A stretch of 41,465 nucleotides of DNA from positions 1 to 41,465 of the forward strand of contig DHVE01000086.1 in NCBI GenBank assembly GCA_002412495.1, read 5' to 3'. The position numbers and the translations under genes were made by a program. Positions within the stretch are counted from its first letter, which is position 1. Every line of letters begins with the position of its first letter. The stretch is from Betaproteobacteria bacterium UBA5216 (GTDB lineage Bacteria; Pseudomonadota; Gammaproteobacteria; Burkholderiales; SG8-41). The notes below the pieces were generated by a model. That model made no database searches and had not been told where the DNA came from. It saw nothing but the letters and a program-made list of their open reading frames with translations. Of the stretch, positions 31,871-40,768 are shown in pieces.

Positions 31871-32950
31871 ATGACAGCGTGGCATGAAGAGATGATTGTT
31901 CGCGGGCACAACGCTTTTGAGTCCGAAGACGCGTATGACTCGGCTATCGCATGCCTGTCGGGAAATGCGACGTGCTTGGTTGCAGATTTGCGCGATTACG
32001 AACGTAATTACTCAATTGTGGAATTGGCCATTGCGTGCATAACAGAAAATTGCAGCGCAGGTGCAGTTAGCGTTTCTGGACATGCGCGCGCCGATTTAAT
32101 GGGGCGTTCCATTGATGCCCAGATTTTCCCGTCGGCGGATATTTTGACGAAATTTATGCGCGGGACGGTCGTAACGTGCCCCTCAAAGCGTTCGGGCGCG
32201 TTGACGGCGACATTTTTCAGGCGTGTCGACGGGACGTTGCTTCCGGTCGAAATAACATGCACTAACGATGCGGTAATGGGTGAATCAGGAAGCCCGCTAA
32301 TGCTGATTCAGGTGACGCCGGGAGTGGATAAATTTCATAACGGACCGCAATTGCAATCAGTAAGCAAGATGGCGAATTGCGATAGTTTGGACCCGAATGC
32401 GGATCTGGAGCGCTCTGTGCCGCCAACAAGCTGCCCGGCGATAGTGCGGCAGCTCCGGCTGCACGACAAGGGCCCGGTACATCTGGAGTATCCTTTCCTG
32501 ATGAGACTTCGGCTTATCACGCTGGACGAGATTGTCGAAACGTACGGTCATAACGTGGCGCAGATTCTGCTGTCAATGATCGAAGTGCGCATCCGGCGGA
32601 CTTTGGGCAAGGAAGATTCCGTCCTGAAAATGGCAGGAGGGGAGTTTGTTGTCCTTATTCGCGGTACGACTGATGGAGACGAGATTCAAATGCGAATCGA
32701 CCGGATTTTTCGCGGTCTGCAAGATTCGTTTTTGGTGCTTGGAGTCGCCATTTATGTATCGGGACAGTTCGATATGAGCATGAGTTTTCTCGTTCGTTAT
32801 GTCTCGAATCATGGGTTCGGCAATGCGAAGCATGACAGACGACATGTGGATGATGGACGAACCGGATGTAACCGGAAATCCAATGGCGATTGCGAGCGGA
32901 GACCGGAGCGTCCGGCACATGGCGATGGAATCACGACATGCTTGGGCTGA
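31871..32950 (+). CDS. PAS protein with degenerate GGDEF domain
   Basis: A 359-aa protein. Residues about 60-155 look PAS-like (HARADLMGRSIDAQIF, FFRRVDGTLLPVEITC). Residues about 200-305 align with a GGDEF domain (RLITLDEIVETYGHNVAQILLSMIEVRIR region, then SVLKMAGGEFVVLIRG), but the signature is AGGEF (255-259) instead of GGDEF, so diguanylate cyclase activity is unlikely. The C-terminal about 55 residues are Arg/His/Gly-rich and do not resemble the expected end of the domain; a frameshift near 32780 is possible because another frame (32799-33017) looks more protein-like. AGAGG six bases before ATG 31871 supports the start. It lies just upstream of an intact GGDEF-EAL gene and may regulate it. 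Confidence 0.65.
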   Translation: MTAWHEEMIVRGHNAFESEDAYDSAIACLSGNATCLVADLRDYERNYSIVELAIACITENCSAGAVSVSGHARADLMGRSIDAQIFPSADILTKFMRGTVVTCPSKRSGALTATFFRRVDGTLLPVEITCTNDAVMGESGSPLMLIQVTPGVDKFHNGPQLQSVSKMANCDSLDPNADLERSVPPTSCPAIVRQLRLHDKGPVHLEYPFLMRLRLITLDEIVETYGHNVAQILLSMIEVRIRRTLGKEDSVLKMAGGEFVVLIRGTTDGDEIQMRIDRIFRGLQDSFLVLGVAIYVSGQFDMSMSFLVRYVSNHGFGNAKHDRRHVDDGRTGCNRKSNGDCERRPERPAHGDGITTCLG

Positions 32951-33000
32951 CCGGTATGCGCACGCGAAGCCCCGGATGCACCATTCCGCCGATAGACGCA

Positions 33001-35223
33001 ATGCACGAGCCGTTTAACGCGGAAAGTGGCGTTTTGCGCGTGTTGTGCATCGACGATAGCGAAATCGATGTGCAACTCGTAGTGGATTCGCTTGCATCGA
33101 GTGGTTTTGACGTTACCTGGGAGCAGGTTTTTACGCGTGAAGGCGTCATCGAGAAACTGGATAGCCAGTCATGGGACGTAATTATTGCGGATTACTCGAT
33201 GCCCCAATTCGACGGCCTTCAAGCACTTGCCATAGCCAATGAGCGTTACCCTGAAATTCCCTTTATTCTGGTATCGGGCCAAATAGGTGAGGAAATTGCC
33301 GTGTGCGCGATGCGATCCGGTGCGCATGATTACGTAATGAAACACGATCTGGGGCGTCTGGCGCCAGCCGTGCGGCGTGAATTGTCGGATGCCATAGTGC
33401 GGCGCGCGCGACGCCAGGCGGAGGACAATCTGCGTGGTAGCGAGGCGCTGCTGAAATCAATCGTGGATACCGCCGTTGATGGAATTCTGGTAATAGACGC
33501 GGAAGGTATTATTGACTTTGTGAATGCGGCTGCCGAGAAGATATTTGGTTGCAAGGCGGCGGACTTGATTGGGCGCCCCGTTGATTGCCTGATCGTGGAG
33601 GCAGGAGGGCAAGTCACCAAGATACTCGCTTCGGGTGGCGCGGAGCCATCTGACGGAGCCGAATTAATCGGTGCCGGCTGGGAGTTCAAGGCGATGCGGG
33701 GTGACGGTACGCTGCTTCCAATTGAACTTACCATCGGCGTCATGAATATGGATGGGCGAGTTAAGTTCGCTGGCGTCATGCGCGATATCACCGAGCGCAA
33801 GCGCACCGAGGAACGCATACGCCAACTCGCCTATTATGATGAACTGACGGGATTGCCTAACCGGCTTTTATTTACACAATTGCTGCAGCAGGCATTGTCG
33901 GAAGCGTGTTTCTCCGGCAAACAAGTCGCGGTGATTTTTATTGACCTTGACCGTTTCAAACTGATTAACGACACGCTCAGTCACGATTCCGGCGACGCGA
34001 TATTGCGGCAGGTGGCCAAGCGCGTGACCGATGTCCTGCCGCGGCGATCCACCATCGCCCGGTTTGGCGGGGATGAGTTCGTGGTCATGATGCGAGAATG
34101 CACCATGCCCGCAGACGCGGCGCAGGCGGCACAGCAGGTATTGAATGTGATTGCCCAGCCCATGCAGCTTTTGGGAAACGATTATCACGTAACGGCAAGC
34201 TTGGGCATCAGCGCGTATCCCGTGGATGGCGAGAACGCGCAGACATTACTCAAGAATGCCGACAACGCGATGTCACGCGCAAAAGAAATGGGTAAGAACA
34301 ACTTCCAGTTTTATTCATCGGAAATGAATCAAAGTTCGTTCGAGCGTCTCGTGCTCGAGCGTCTTCTGCGCAGGGCACTTGAGCAGCATGAATTCGACCT
34401 GTACTACCAACCCAAGGTGAATCTGCGCACCGGGCAGGTAACGGGCATGGAGGCGCTGTTGCGCTGGATGCAGCCTGGGATGGGGATGATATCGCCCGTC
34501 AAGTTCATTCCGCTCGCGGAAGAAACCGGGCTGATATTGCCCATAGGGACTTGGGCGCTGCGGACAGCCTGTACCCAGATCAAGGCGTGGTCACGCATGG
34601 GGGAGGCACCGCTGAGGGTGGCGGTAAATCTGTCGCCGCGGCAGTTTGCGCAGGACGACTTGTATGCCACGGTGGTGGAGGTGCTCAACGATACCGGGCT
34701 GGATCCGACACTACTGGAGCTCGAAATCACGGAAAGTCTGATGATGAATAACCCTGATCATGCGGCAACCGTGCTGCGGAATCTGAAGAACATTGGTATT
34801 CGTCTGGCTATCGATGATTTCGGGACGGGCTATTCATCCCTTAGCTATCTTAAGCGCTTTCCCATTGACCATGTGAAAATTGATCGTTCCTTCATCAAGG
34901 ACATACCGGGAAACGCGGACGATGTATCTATTACCAATGCGATTATCGCCATGGCGCACAACTTGCGTTTGCAAGTAATAGCGGAAGGCGTGGAGACCCG
35001 CGAGCAAGCCGGCTTTCTAATGCAGCATCAGTGTGAAGAGGCGCAGGGATTCCTGTTTGGCCGGCCAATGCCAGCGGAAGAGTTTGAGCGGAATTGGGTC
35101 ACCGGCCGCGCGGCGTTTTCATTGGCGGAGGTCGCTGATATCGTGACCGGCGACAGGAGGGACGTGTTGTTAAATGCTGAGAATGGTGCGAATGGCGTGA
35201 ATCTTGTCGGTCTGGCGCGCTGA
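33001..35223 (+). CDS. Bifunctional c-di-GMP protein, REC-PAS-GGDEF-EAL
   Basis: A 740-aa cytoplasmic protein counted from ATG 33001. The receiver (about 10-130) has acceptor D64 in IIADYSMPQFDG and K in YVMKHD. PAS is at about 150-265. The GGDEF domain has an intact GGDEF at 356-360, without an RxxD inhibitory site (PRRS at that position). The EAL domain carries every usual catalytic motif: MEALLRW (E484), NLSPRQF, ELEITES, IDDFGTGYSS, VKIDRSF, VIAEGVE and QGFLFG. Both synthesis and breakdown of c-di-GMP are possible; which dominates probably depends on receiver phosphorylation. The frame is open upstream (ATG 32938, TTG 32890), overlapping the previous gene, and no start has a good ribosome-binding site. 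It converges with the HDOD-GAF gene. Confidence 0.92.
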   Translation: MHEPFNAESGVLRVLCIDDSEIDVQLVVDSLASSGFDVTWEQVFTREGVIEKLDSQSWDVIIADYSMPQFDGLQALAIANERYPEIPFILVSGQIGEEIAVCAMRSGAHDYVMKHDLGRLAPAVRRELSDAIVRRARRQAEDNLRGSEALLKSIVDTAVDGILVIDAEGIIDFVNAAAEKIFGCKAADLIGRPVDCLIVEAGGQVTKILASGGAEPSDGAELIGAGWEFKAMRGDGTLLPIELTIGVMNMDGRVKFAGVMRDITERKRTEERIRQLAYYDELTGLPNRLLFTQLLQQALSEACFSGKQVAVIFIDLDRFKLINDTLSHDSGDAILRQVAKRVTDVLPRRSTIARFGGDEFVVMMRECTMPADAAQAAQQVLNVIAQPMQLLGNDYHVTASLGISAYPVDGENAQTLLKNADNAMSRAKEMGKNNFQFYSSEMNQSSFERLVLERLLRRALEQHEFDLYYQPKVNLRTGQVTGMEALLRWMQPGMGMISPVKFIPLAEETGLILPIGTWALRTACTQIKAWSRMGEAPLRVAVNLSPRQFAQDDLYATVVEVLNDTGLDPTLLELEITESLMMNNPDHAATVLRNLKNIGIRLAIDDFGTGYSSLSYLKRFPIDHVKIDRSFIKDIPGNADDVSITNAIIAMAHNLRLQVIAEGVETREQAGFLMQHQCEEAQGFLFGRPMPAEEFERNWVTGRAAFSLAEVADIVTGDRRDVLLNAENGANGVNLVGLAR

Positions 35224-35280
35224 TAAGAACAGAGGCGCGGGGCGGGCGGCGGATGGTGCCGGGTCGATTTGTCTGAAAAC

Positions 35281-36942
35281 TTAATTGTTGACGGGAACGG
35301 CCTTGGCCGTGGCGATCTTCGATAGTGCGTTTAATGCCTGATTGCGCAGGGTCTTGAGCATTTGCAGCAATTGCGGCTCAATTGCGTGTTCACCGGCTTG
35401 ATCATGAGCGGCGTAAAACATGCCGATGATTCTCTCATTCATGGCAAGCGGCATCAGCAGGAATGCTTGTGCACTCACATTTTGCCGGTACCAGAGTGGA
35501 ATTCGATTCGCCACGCTATCAGACTGCGTGTTGGAGATGAATACATCGGCGTTTTTATTCAAGGCAAGTTGAAATACGTCTTTTTCATGACCCAATGGCA
35601 CCTTGAAACATTTGAGCAGGGCGTCGGTTTGCGAACCCATGCCGAATCGTGCCCGCAGCTGATTGGTGCGCGTATCGCGTGTGCAAAGCAAAACCTGCGA
35701 AAATCCCATGCCGCGATACATCGTGTCGACGATCACGCGCAGCAAGTCGTTCAGGGCATATTCGCCGTTCAGCATTTGGGTAACTTCATGAATGCCGGCT
35801 GCGAGTAGTGCGCCACGATCACCCTCGCCACATGATTGAACATTAGTGATCGCCGATGCCCGTAGATTTTCGCTCTCGCAACTTCCCGAATGGACGGCTG
35901 GATTGTCATGGGCGGCCCGCGCGTGTTGAGCGTCGAGGTCATTCTCGGCATCTGGTTGTGTTTCGTTGCCTGGTCGATTGGACCATTGCATGATTGATTT
36001 TGTCAGGCGACTATCGTTCGATCCGTTTACAACTATGCCGGATTCAGAGAGAAACTGTTGCATTGCGTTTTCCAGAACATCGGAAAGCTGTTTTTTCCCA
36101 ATATTGAGACAGGCGCCGAATTCCAGGTGCAATTTTCCGATTACCGCGGCACGGTGTTCTGGCGTGCCGCTGCTTGCGGCGCGGGACAGCGCGCCCGCCA
36201 GGTTCGTGATTAATCGCAGTTTGTCCAGTCGGCCAGGGGACTTTTGAGGTCGTGGCGCGGCCACACGCTGGATGCTATGGGTTATTTTTTCGGGCAGATG
36301 CCAATGGCGAGCCACGCCAAGTCCCAGTTCTTCATAGGTGGCGCCAAGCACCGCTCGCGATGCCTTTTCCACGGGTTCATGCGCCTTTATGCGCCTGTCT
36401 ACTTCCAGCGATTCTTCATAAAAGTAGCAGGTCACCATCAATCGCCCAAGATGATGAAAAATTCCGCAAATGAAGCCTTCTTCGCTGTCTGTCATGCCAC
36501 ATGAATTGGCAATTCGGTGCGCCACGATTCCTGTGAAGTAAGATGCCAGAACATCCTCCTTGAGCTGGGCGGATTGTGCGTTCTTCTGCATGTGTTCAAA
36601 CAGCGTCAATGTGACGGCCAGGCTGCGAATAGCATCGAATCCCAAAATCATCACGGCTCGTGAAATAGTGCCAATAGTGCCGCCGAACCGGCCATAGGTT
36701 GCCGAATTGACGACACGCAAGACCTTGTTCGTCAGCGAGAAATCCTTGAGTAGAACGGAGGAAAGCGCTTGCACGCTTTCATCGTTTTTGGCGACGATTT
36801 GATTGATGGTGTTAACCGATTGGGACAGGGCCGGAAAATCGCCACGCATGTGCATGCGATTCAACAAGGTTTCCAGTGCCGTGGCGCTGGTTTGAGGATT
36901 AGCGCCAGATGTGTTCATAGTTGTCGTGATCCGGGAGTCCAT
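35281..36942 (-). CDS. HDOD-GAF signalling protein
   Basis: A 553-aa soluble protein from ATG 36942. The HDOD domain is at about 25-230 (FPALSQSVNTINQIV, LLKDFSLTNKVLRVVNSATYG, RAVMILGFDAIRSLA; the HD-like position reads IFHHLGRLM, so no metal-binding HD pair). A linker of about 80 residues rich in Asp, Asn and Ser follows, then a GAF domain at about 385-545 (HEVTQMLNGEYALNDLLRVIVDTM, AFLLMPLAMNERIIGMFYAA region). GAF domains bind small ligands or mediate dimerisation; the ligand is unknown. AGGA 8 nt before ATG 36942 supports this start over ATG 36969. The HDOD domain closely resembles that of the pseudokinase fusion at 38873. Upstream lies a 292-bp gap to a divergent HDOD gene. Confidence 0.87.
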   Translation of the reverse strand: MDSRITTTMNTSGANPQTSATALETLLNRMHMRGDFPALSQSVNTINQIVAKNDESVQALSSVLLKDFSLTNKVLRVVNSATYGRFGGTIGTISRAVMILGFDAIRSLAVTLTLFEHMQKNAQSAQLKEDVLASYFTGIVAHRIANSCGMTDSEEGFICGIFHHLGRLMVTCYFYEESLEVDRRIKAHEPVEKASRAVLGATYEELGLGVARHWHLPEKITHSIQRVAAPRPQKSPGRLDKLRLITNLAGALSRAASSGTPEHRAAVIGKLHLEFGACLNIGKKQLSDVLENAMQQFLSESGIVVNGSNDSRLTKSIMQWSNRPGNETQPDAENDLDAQHARAAHDNPAVHSGSCESENLRASAITNVQSCGEGDRGALLAAGIHEVTQMLNGEYALNDLLRVIVDTMYRGMGFSQVLLCTRDTRTNQLRARFGMGSQTDALLKCFKVPLGHEKDVFQLALNKNADVFISNTQSDSVANRIPLWYRQNVSAQAFLLMPLAMNERIIGMFYAAHDQAGEHAIEPQLLQMLKTLRNQALNALSKIATAKAVPVNN

Positions 36943-37234
36943 GACGCGCGTCCTGTCTGTGTCCGGCATGTGTGGTGCCGGTGCTTGGGGTCAGGCGGAG
37001 CGCCGTGATGGGGCCTGCCGCGCGTTTTACCTACTTATCAACGGCCCAGCGGCGTGGAACTTAAGCCGGGCCGCTGTACGGGGCTAGCGTGAAGTCACGC
37101 TGCTTTATTATGCGGGGATTTGTGAAATCCTCAAGAATCGCTGCGATTGGCCGAAAACCAAGAAGCCGAATATGACGGTGTAAGCACCAATGCCAATCGG
37201 GTCGATTTGACCAATTTCAAGAAACAGGTACACC

Positions 37235-38098
37235 ATGGAACAGGAATCCGCGATCCTTGACGATAACACCGAGCAGATACTGGAGGGCATCTGTATACCA
37301 CCCTGTCCAGCAATACTGACCAAATTGATGCAGGAGATGCGGTCTGATGATCCCGACTTCCCCAAGATCAGCAAGTTGATCAGTACCGATGCAAGCATGG
37401 CTGCCGCCATGCTGAAAACCGTTAACTCGCCCTTTTACGGTTTGCGCAGCCCGGCCACCTCAGTGCAACAAGCAACCGCACTGCTGGGGCTGCGCAGTGT
37501 AGCGCAGCTGGTGACTGGATTGCTGCTACGTAATGCTTTCTCGAGCGGCAGTAGTGAGTTGATGGATGAGTATTGGGAATCATCTTCGACCATTGCGCAG
37601 ATCAGCGCGGTGCTGGCGAGGCAGATCAAGGGCGTGGACCGCGACGAGGCCTATACGTTTGCCTTGTTCCGGGATTGCGGCATGCTGGCGATGATGGAGC
37701 GATATCCGGACTACAAGCCGCTGTTTCCAGGCGATGCGACGAAAGACCGTGTCAGCGTGACAGCGCTTGAGAATGAGCGGTACAAAACAGATCACGCGCA
37801 GATTGGACATCACTTGGCGAGAGCCTGGCTCTTGCCGGAGGATATTTGCCAATCGGTGTTGTGGCACCATGACTATGCGGTATTGCAAAGCGGCCAGGCA
37901 GGCGTCAAAAACAAATGTTCACGGTACATCGCGCTGGTATTGATGGCGGAGTGGATGTTCGTCAAACACACCATGGGTATCGAGAGCGAGGAGTGGCAGA
38001 AGGGAAGGGACTTCGCACTTGATTTGTTGGGCCTGTCCGACGATGACCTAGTACAGGAATTGGTGCAGATGGAAAAAATAGCAGGAATTTTCGAATAG
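37235..38098 (+). CDS. Single-domain HDOD protein
   Basis: A 287-aa soluble protein made almost entirely of an HDOD domain (PCPAILTKLMQEM, ISTDASMAAAMLKTVNSPFYG, QATALLGLRSVAQLV, then FALFRDCGMLAMME where HD phosphohydrolases have HD). H194 in IGHHLARAWLLPEDI and HH in LWHHD are conserved family positions, but a complete metal site is not evident. Single-domain HDOD proteins regulate motility, biofilm and cell cycle in several bacteria, usually through protein contacts. The ribosome-binding site is weak. It is divergent from the HDOD-GAF gene. Confidence 0.87.
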   Translation: MEQESAILDDNTEQILEGICIPPCPAILTKLMQEMRSDDPDFPKISKLISTDASMAAAMLKTVNSPFYGLRSPATSVQQATALLGLRSVAQLVTGLLLRNAFSSGSSELMDEYWESSSTIAQISAVLARQIKGVDRDEAYTFALFRDCGMLAMMERYPDYKPLFPGDATKDRVSVTALENERYKTDHAQIGHHLARAWLLPEDICQSVLWHHDYAVLQSGQAGVKNKCSRYIALVLMAEWMFVKHTMGIESEEWQKGRDFALDLLGLSDDDLVQELVQMEKIAGIFE

Positions 38099-38435
38099 GC
38101 GGGCATCGGGCGTTACCGTCTATTGCCGTAATTACGAATCAATCGTGGTTCAGAGCGCCGCCGATCATGGTGTGCCTTCCCGACTGGCGAAGCGCTGATT
38201 TTTCACTGCGGCCGACAGATGTACCGATGCGGCCGCCAATCCCAAACGTGGCGTATTTTTGTACGCAGTCAGAACGCAGGTGTGGATGCGGATTCTGATG
38301 CCCTACGGTGGTGGCCCTGACGGTAAATTTGCTCCGTTATCAGTCCAGACATCCGTGCTGCCTCTATTTGGCAGCGCGATCTAAAGCTTTTTCACGTGCA
38401 GTCGTTAGTTAATCCGGTAACACGGGGAGACCAAA
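38099..38435 (+). other. Intergenic region upstream of the small exported protein
   Basis: No gene is recognised. A short hairpin, CTGCC-TCTATTT-GGCAG (38359-38375), precedes a sigma-28-like sequence at 38382-38408. GGGGAG about 8 nt before ATG 38436 is a clear ribosome-binding site. Confidence 0.45.
38382..38408 (+). promoter_or_regulatory. Weak sigma-28-like promoter candidate
   Basis: TAAAGCTT (38382-38389), an 11-nt spacer and GTCGTTAG (38401-38408) match the flagellar consensus at 7 of 8 and 5 of 8 positions. It is 27 bp before the start codon of the small exported protein gene. The poor -10 makes this tentative. Confidence 0.3.
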
Positions 38436-38771
38436 ATGAAAGCACTAATAGTAGCTGCGTTTCTTGTATATGCGATGCCGGCGTTGGCTGTTGAGATTGA
38501 CACCGCATCGACCAACCTGCAAGTGGAGCGATATGTTGCGGACGCCCTTGAGGTCGAAACCTTGCCCGGTGGTGGGGTCGCCATGCGACTGGTTTCCACG
38601 CGCCGAGTGACCGCCGCGGAATTTTGGGTCAACTCCATTTACGGTTCGCGGGATTCGATAGTCATTTTACAAGGCAATGATACGTATTCACAACAACTCG
38701 ATCACGCTCGTCGCAGAAATGCCATGGCTTACAAAGCGGTCGAACAGAGACCCCTGGCGGGTGTTGATTGA
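38436..38771 (+). CDS. Small exported protein of unknown function
   Basis: A 111-aa protein with a clear Sec signal peptide: MKALIVAAFLVYAMPALA, with probable cleavage after ALA at residue 18. The mature part of about 93 residues is predicted mostly beta (LQVERYVADALEV, GGGVAMRLVSTRRVT, DSIVILQGND) and ends in a charged helix (SQQLDHARRRNAMAYKAV). It has no cysteine, no lipobox and no membrane segment after the signal. A strong ribosome-binding site (GGGGAG) supports that it is real. I do not recognise the family. It is followed by the pseudokinase-HDOD gene 101 bp downstream in the same orientation. Confidence 0.75.
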   Translation: MKALIVAAFLVYAMPALAVEIDTASTNLQVERYVADALEVETLPGGGVAMRLVSTRRVTAAEFWVNSIYGSRDSIVILQGNDTYSQQLDHARRRNAMAYKAVEQRPLAGVD

Positions 38772-38872
38772 CGGCCGGCCCAAGCCAGCAATTGCAATGA
38801 CGGGAAACTAGGAATGCGTGACCGCTTTGCCGGTATCGAGGACGGTGCTGGCGTGGCACCACGCGGCCAGTC

Positions 38873-40723
38873 ATGGTGAGCATGCGTGTGACCACTGTTT
38901 CAATCCTTCGTGAAAATCAGCTTAAAATGGGCCGGTTTATCATTCGCCGTTCTCTCGGCGGCGGTCGTTACGGGAAAGTATTTCTGGCCGTTGATCCGGC
39001 GTTAGGGCGGCAAGTGGCAATCAAATGGTTGAGTCCAGTGGGCTGCAATTATTCGCCCGCGGGCAGTGCGAATTCGCCGAACGAAACAAGTCTCGTCGCC
39101 AAACTGGATCATCCGAACATCGTTCCCTTGTACGAAACGGGAATGTTTCGGGATTCGCCCTATCTGGTTTATGCCTACGTGGCGGGAATGACTCTGCATG
39201 ACAAATGCGCGCGCGACGGAATCATGTCGGCAGGGGCGGCACTGGAACTGTTCAGTGCGATACTGGCGGGTGTCGCATGCGCCCATGCAAAGGGGATTCC
39301 GCACCTCGCTCTCTCGCCGGGCAACATCCTGATTGACGCCGCCGGCGTGCCCCATGTCATGGATTTTGGCGTTGCCCTGATGCCTGGCATCAATCGAGAG
39401 TCGGGCGGGGACGGCGCAACAAGATCACGTTGCTATCTGTCGCCGGAGCATTTCAGTGATCGTCCGCTGACCTCGCGTGCCGACGTTTTTGTTTTGGGTC
39501 TTATTCTCTATGAACTGCTGAGTGGTCGTTCGCCGTTGAAATTTGATGGATCGAGAATATTCCGTGATGTTATTGCGAATGGTGAACTGGATTTGAGCGA
39601 CATGTCCCGCCTGAGTCTGGATGAAAAGCTTCGGGCGGTGATATGGCGTGCGTTGAGCTACGATGCCGAGAGACGTTATGCCCATGCGGCGGATATGAAA
39701 CGTGCCGTTGACGAATTGCTCGGGCGGAATGTCAAGGCAGGTGACCAGGGAGCCGTTAAGCGTCTGTTAGAGCGCATGGAGCAACAGAAAAAGTTCCCCG
39801 CGCTCACGAATAATTTGCTGGAGATTAACCGGCTGACGGACGAAAACAATCCATCGAACATCGGCAAGCTGTCCAACATCGTGCTGCGCGATTACGCCAT
39901 TACCAAGAAATTACTTCAATTGGCAAATTCATCGTTCTACGGCAGTGCGCGCAATGGCGTAAAGACGGTATCCAATGCGATCCAACTGTTGGGTATGAAC
40001 AATGTCCGGACGACCTGCAATGGTCTGGTGTATTTCAGCGCTATGAAAGGCGGTGATCAACATCTCGAAGACGTCATGATTAGTTCTTTCATAAGCGCCC
40101 TGATCGGCCGCCACTTCGCCATCCGGCTGCAGCGCAAGGATCTGGCCGAGGAAGCATTCATTGGCAGCATGTTCTATCGTCTTGGCAAGAGTCTTGCAAT
40201 CTTTTATTTCCGGGATGAATTTCAACAGATAGAACGTTTAATCGAAGCGTACTCCCTGGACGACGAAGCGGCGTCAGCCCGCGTGCTCGGTATCAGTTAT
40301 GGCGATCTTGGCGTGGCGATTGCCGCACACTGGAAATTCCCCGAATCGATCCAGGAAAGCATTAAGTGCCTCGGCCCTGGCATGCCGCCAAAGCCCGCGC
40401 GGTTTGTTGAGTTTCAGCAGCAAATTGCGGCTTTTTCCAACGAACTGTGCGAATTGGCGTCGTGCTGTCCCGAGGAACAGAGGATGGTGCGGCTCAATGA
40501 ATTCGTCTTGCGCTTTGGCGGGATTATTTTTATTTCGCCCGAAGAGCTGGTCCAGCTATTGGAGGCGGCCTTTAAACGGTTAAAGGAATTTTCCCCTATG
40601 CTGGGTCTTGATCTTCGACGCAGCCGTTATGTCAGTCGCGTCGGCAATTTTCTGATGAATGTGCGGCCACTCGTAAAACAGGTAGCGGCCTTTGCCGATC
40701 CCCCCGGCGGGGCCGTTTCATAG
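38873..40723 (+). CDS. Ser/Thr kinase-fold (pseudokinase-like) protein fused to HDOD domain
   Basis: A 616-aa soluble protein. Residues about 20-285 are a Hanks-type kinase fold: glycine loop SLGGGRYGKV, K51 in VAIKW, likely alpha-C E71, HPNIVPLYE, DFG at 164-166 and LSPEHF in place of APE. The catalytic loop reads H144-LALSPGN151 where active kinases have HRDxKPxN, so the catalytic Asp is Ala and the Lys is Ser. Nucleotide binding may persist but phosphotransfer is doubtful. Residues about 298-500 are an HDOD domain (FPALTNNLLEINRLT, LSNIVLRDYAITKKLLQLANSSFYG region) homologous to that at 35281, with its HD position degenerate (MFYRLGKSL). Starts at 38873, 38882 and 38927 are possible; none has a strong ribosome-binding site. 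It lies between two exported-protein genes. Confidence 0.88.
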   Translation: MVSMRVTTVSILRENQLKMGRFIIRRSLGGGRYGKVFLAVDPALGRQVAIKWLSPVGCNYSPAGSANSPNETSLVAKLDHPNIVPLYETGMFRDSPYLVYAYVAGMTLHDKCARDGIMSAGAALELFSAILAGVACAHAKGIPHLALSPGNILIDAAGVPHVMDFGVALMPGINRESGGDGATRSRCYLSPEHFSDRPLTSRADVFVLGLILYELLSGRSPLKFDGSRIFRDVIANGELDLSDMSRLSLDEKLRAVIWRALSYDAERRYAHAADMKRAVDELLGRNVKAGDQGAVKRLLERMEQQKKFPALTNNLLEINRLTDENNPSNIGKLSNIVLRDYAITKKLLQLANSSFYGSARNGVKTVSNAIQLLGMNNVRTTCNGLVYFSAMKGGDQHLEDVMISSFISALIGRHFAIRLQRKDLAEEAFIGSMFYRLGKSLAIFYFRDEFQQIERLIEAYSLDDEAASARVLGISYGDLGVAIAAHWKFPESIQESIKCLGPGMPPKPARFVEFQQQIAAFSNELCELASCCPEEQRMVRLNEFVLRFGGIIFISPEELVQLLEAAFKRLKEFSPMLGLDLRRSRYVSRVGNFLMNVRPLVKQVAAFADPPGGAVS

Positions 40724-40768
40724 ACGGCGGATGAATCGACCCGACTGGCGCAGCGTAAAAGGGAAAGA

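Noticed and set aside
37108..37236. Minus-strand frame ending in a hydrophobic stretch (GIGAYTVIFGFLVFG), faintly like a C-terminal sorting anchor
   Set aside because: It lies in the promoter region of the HDOD gene, has no start with a ribosome-binding site, and lacks the basic residues and motif of PEP-CTERM signals.
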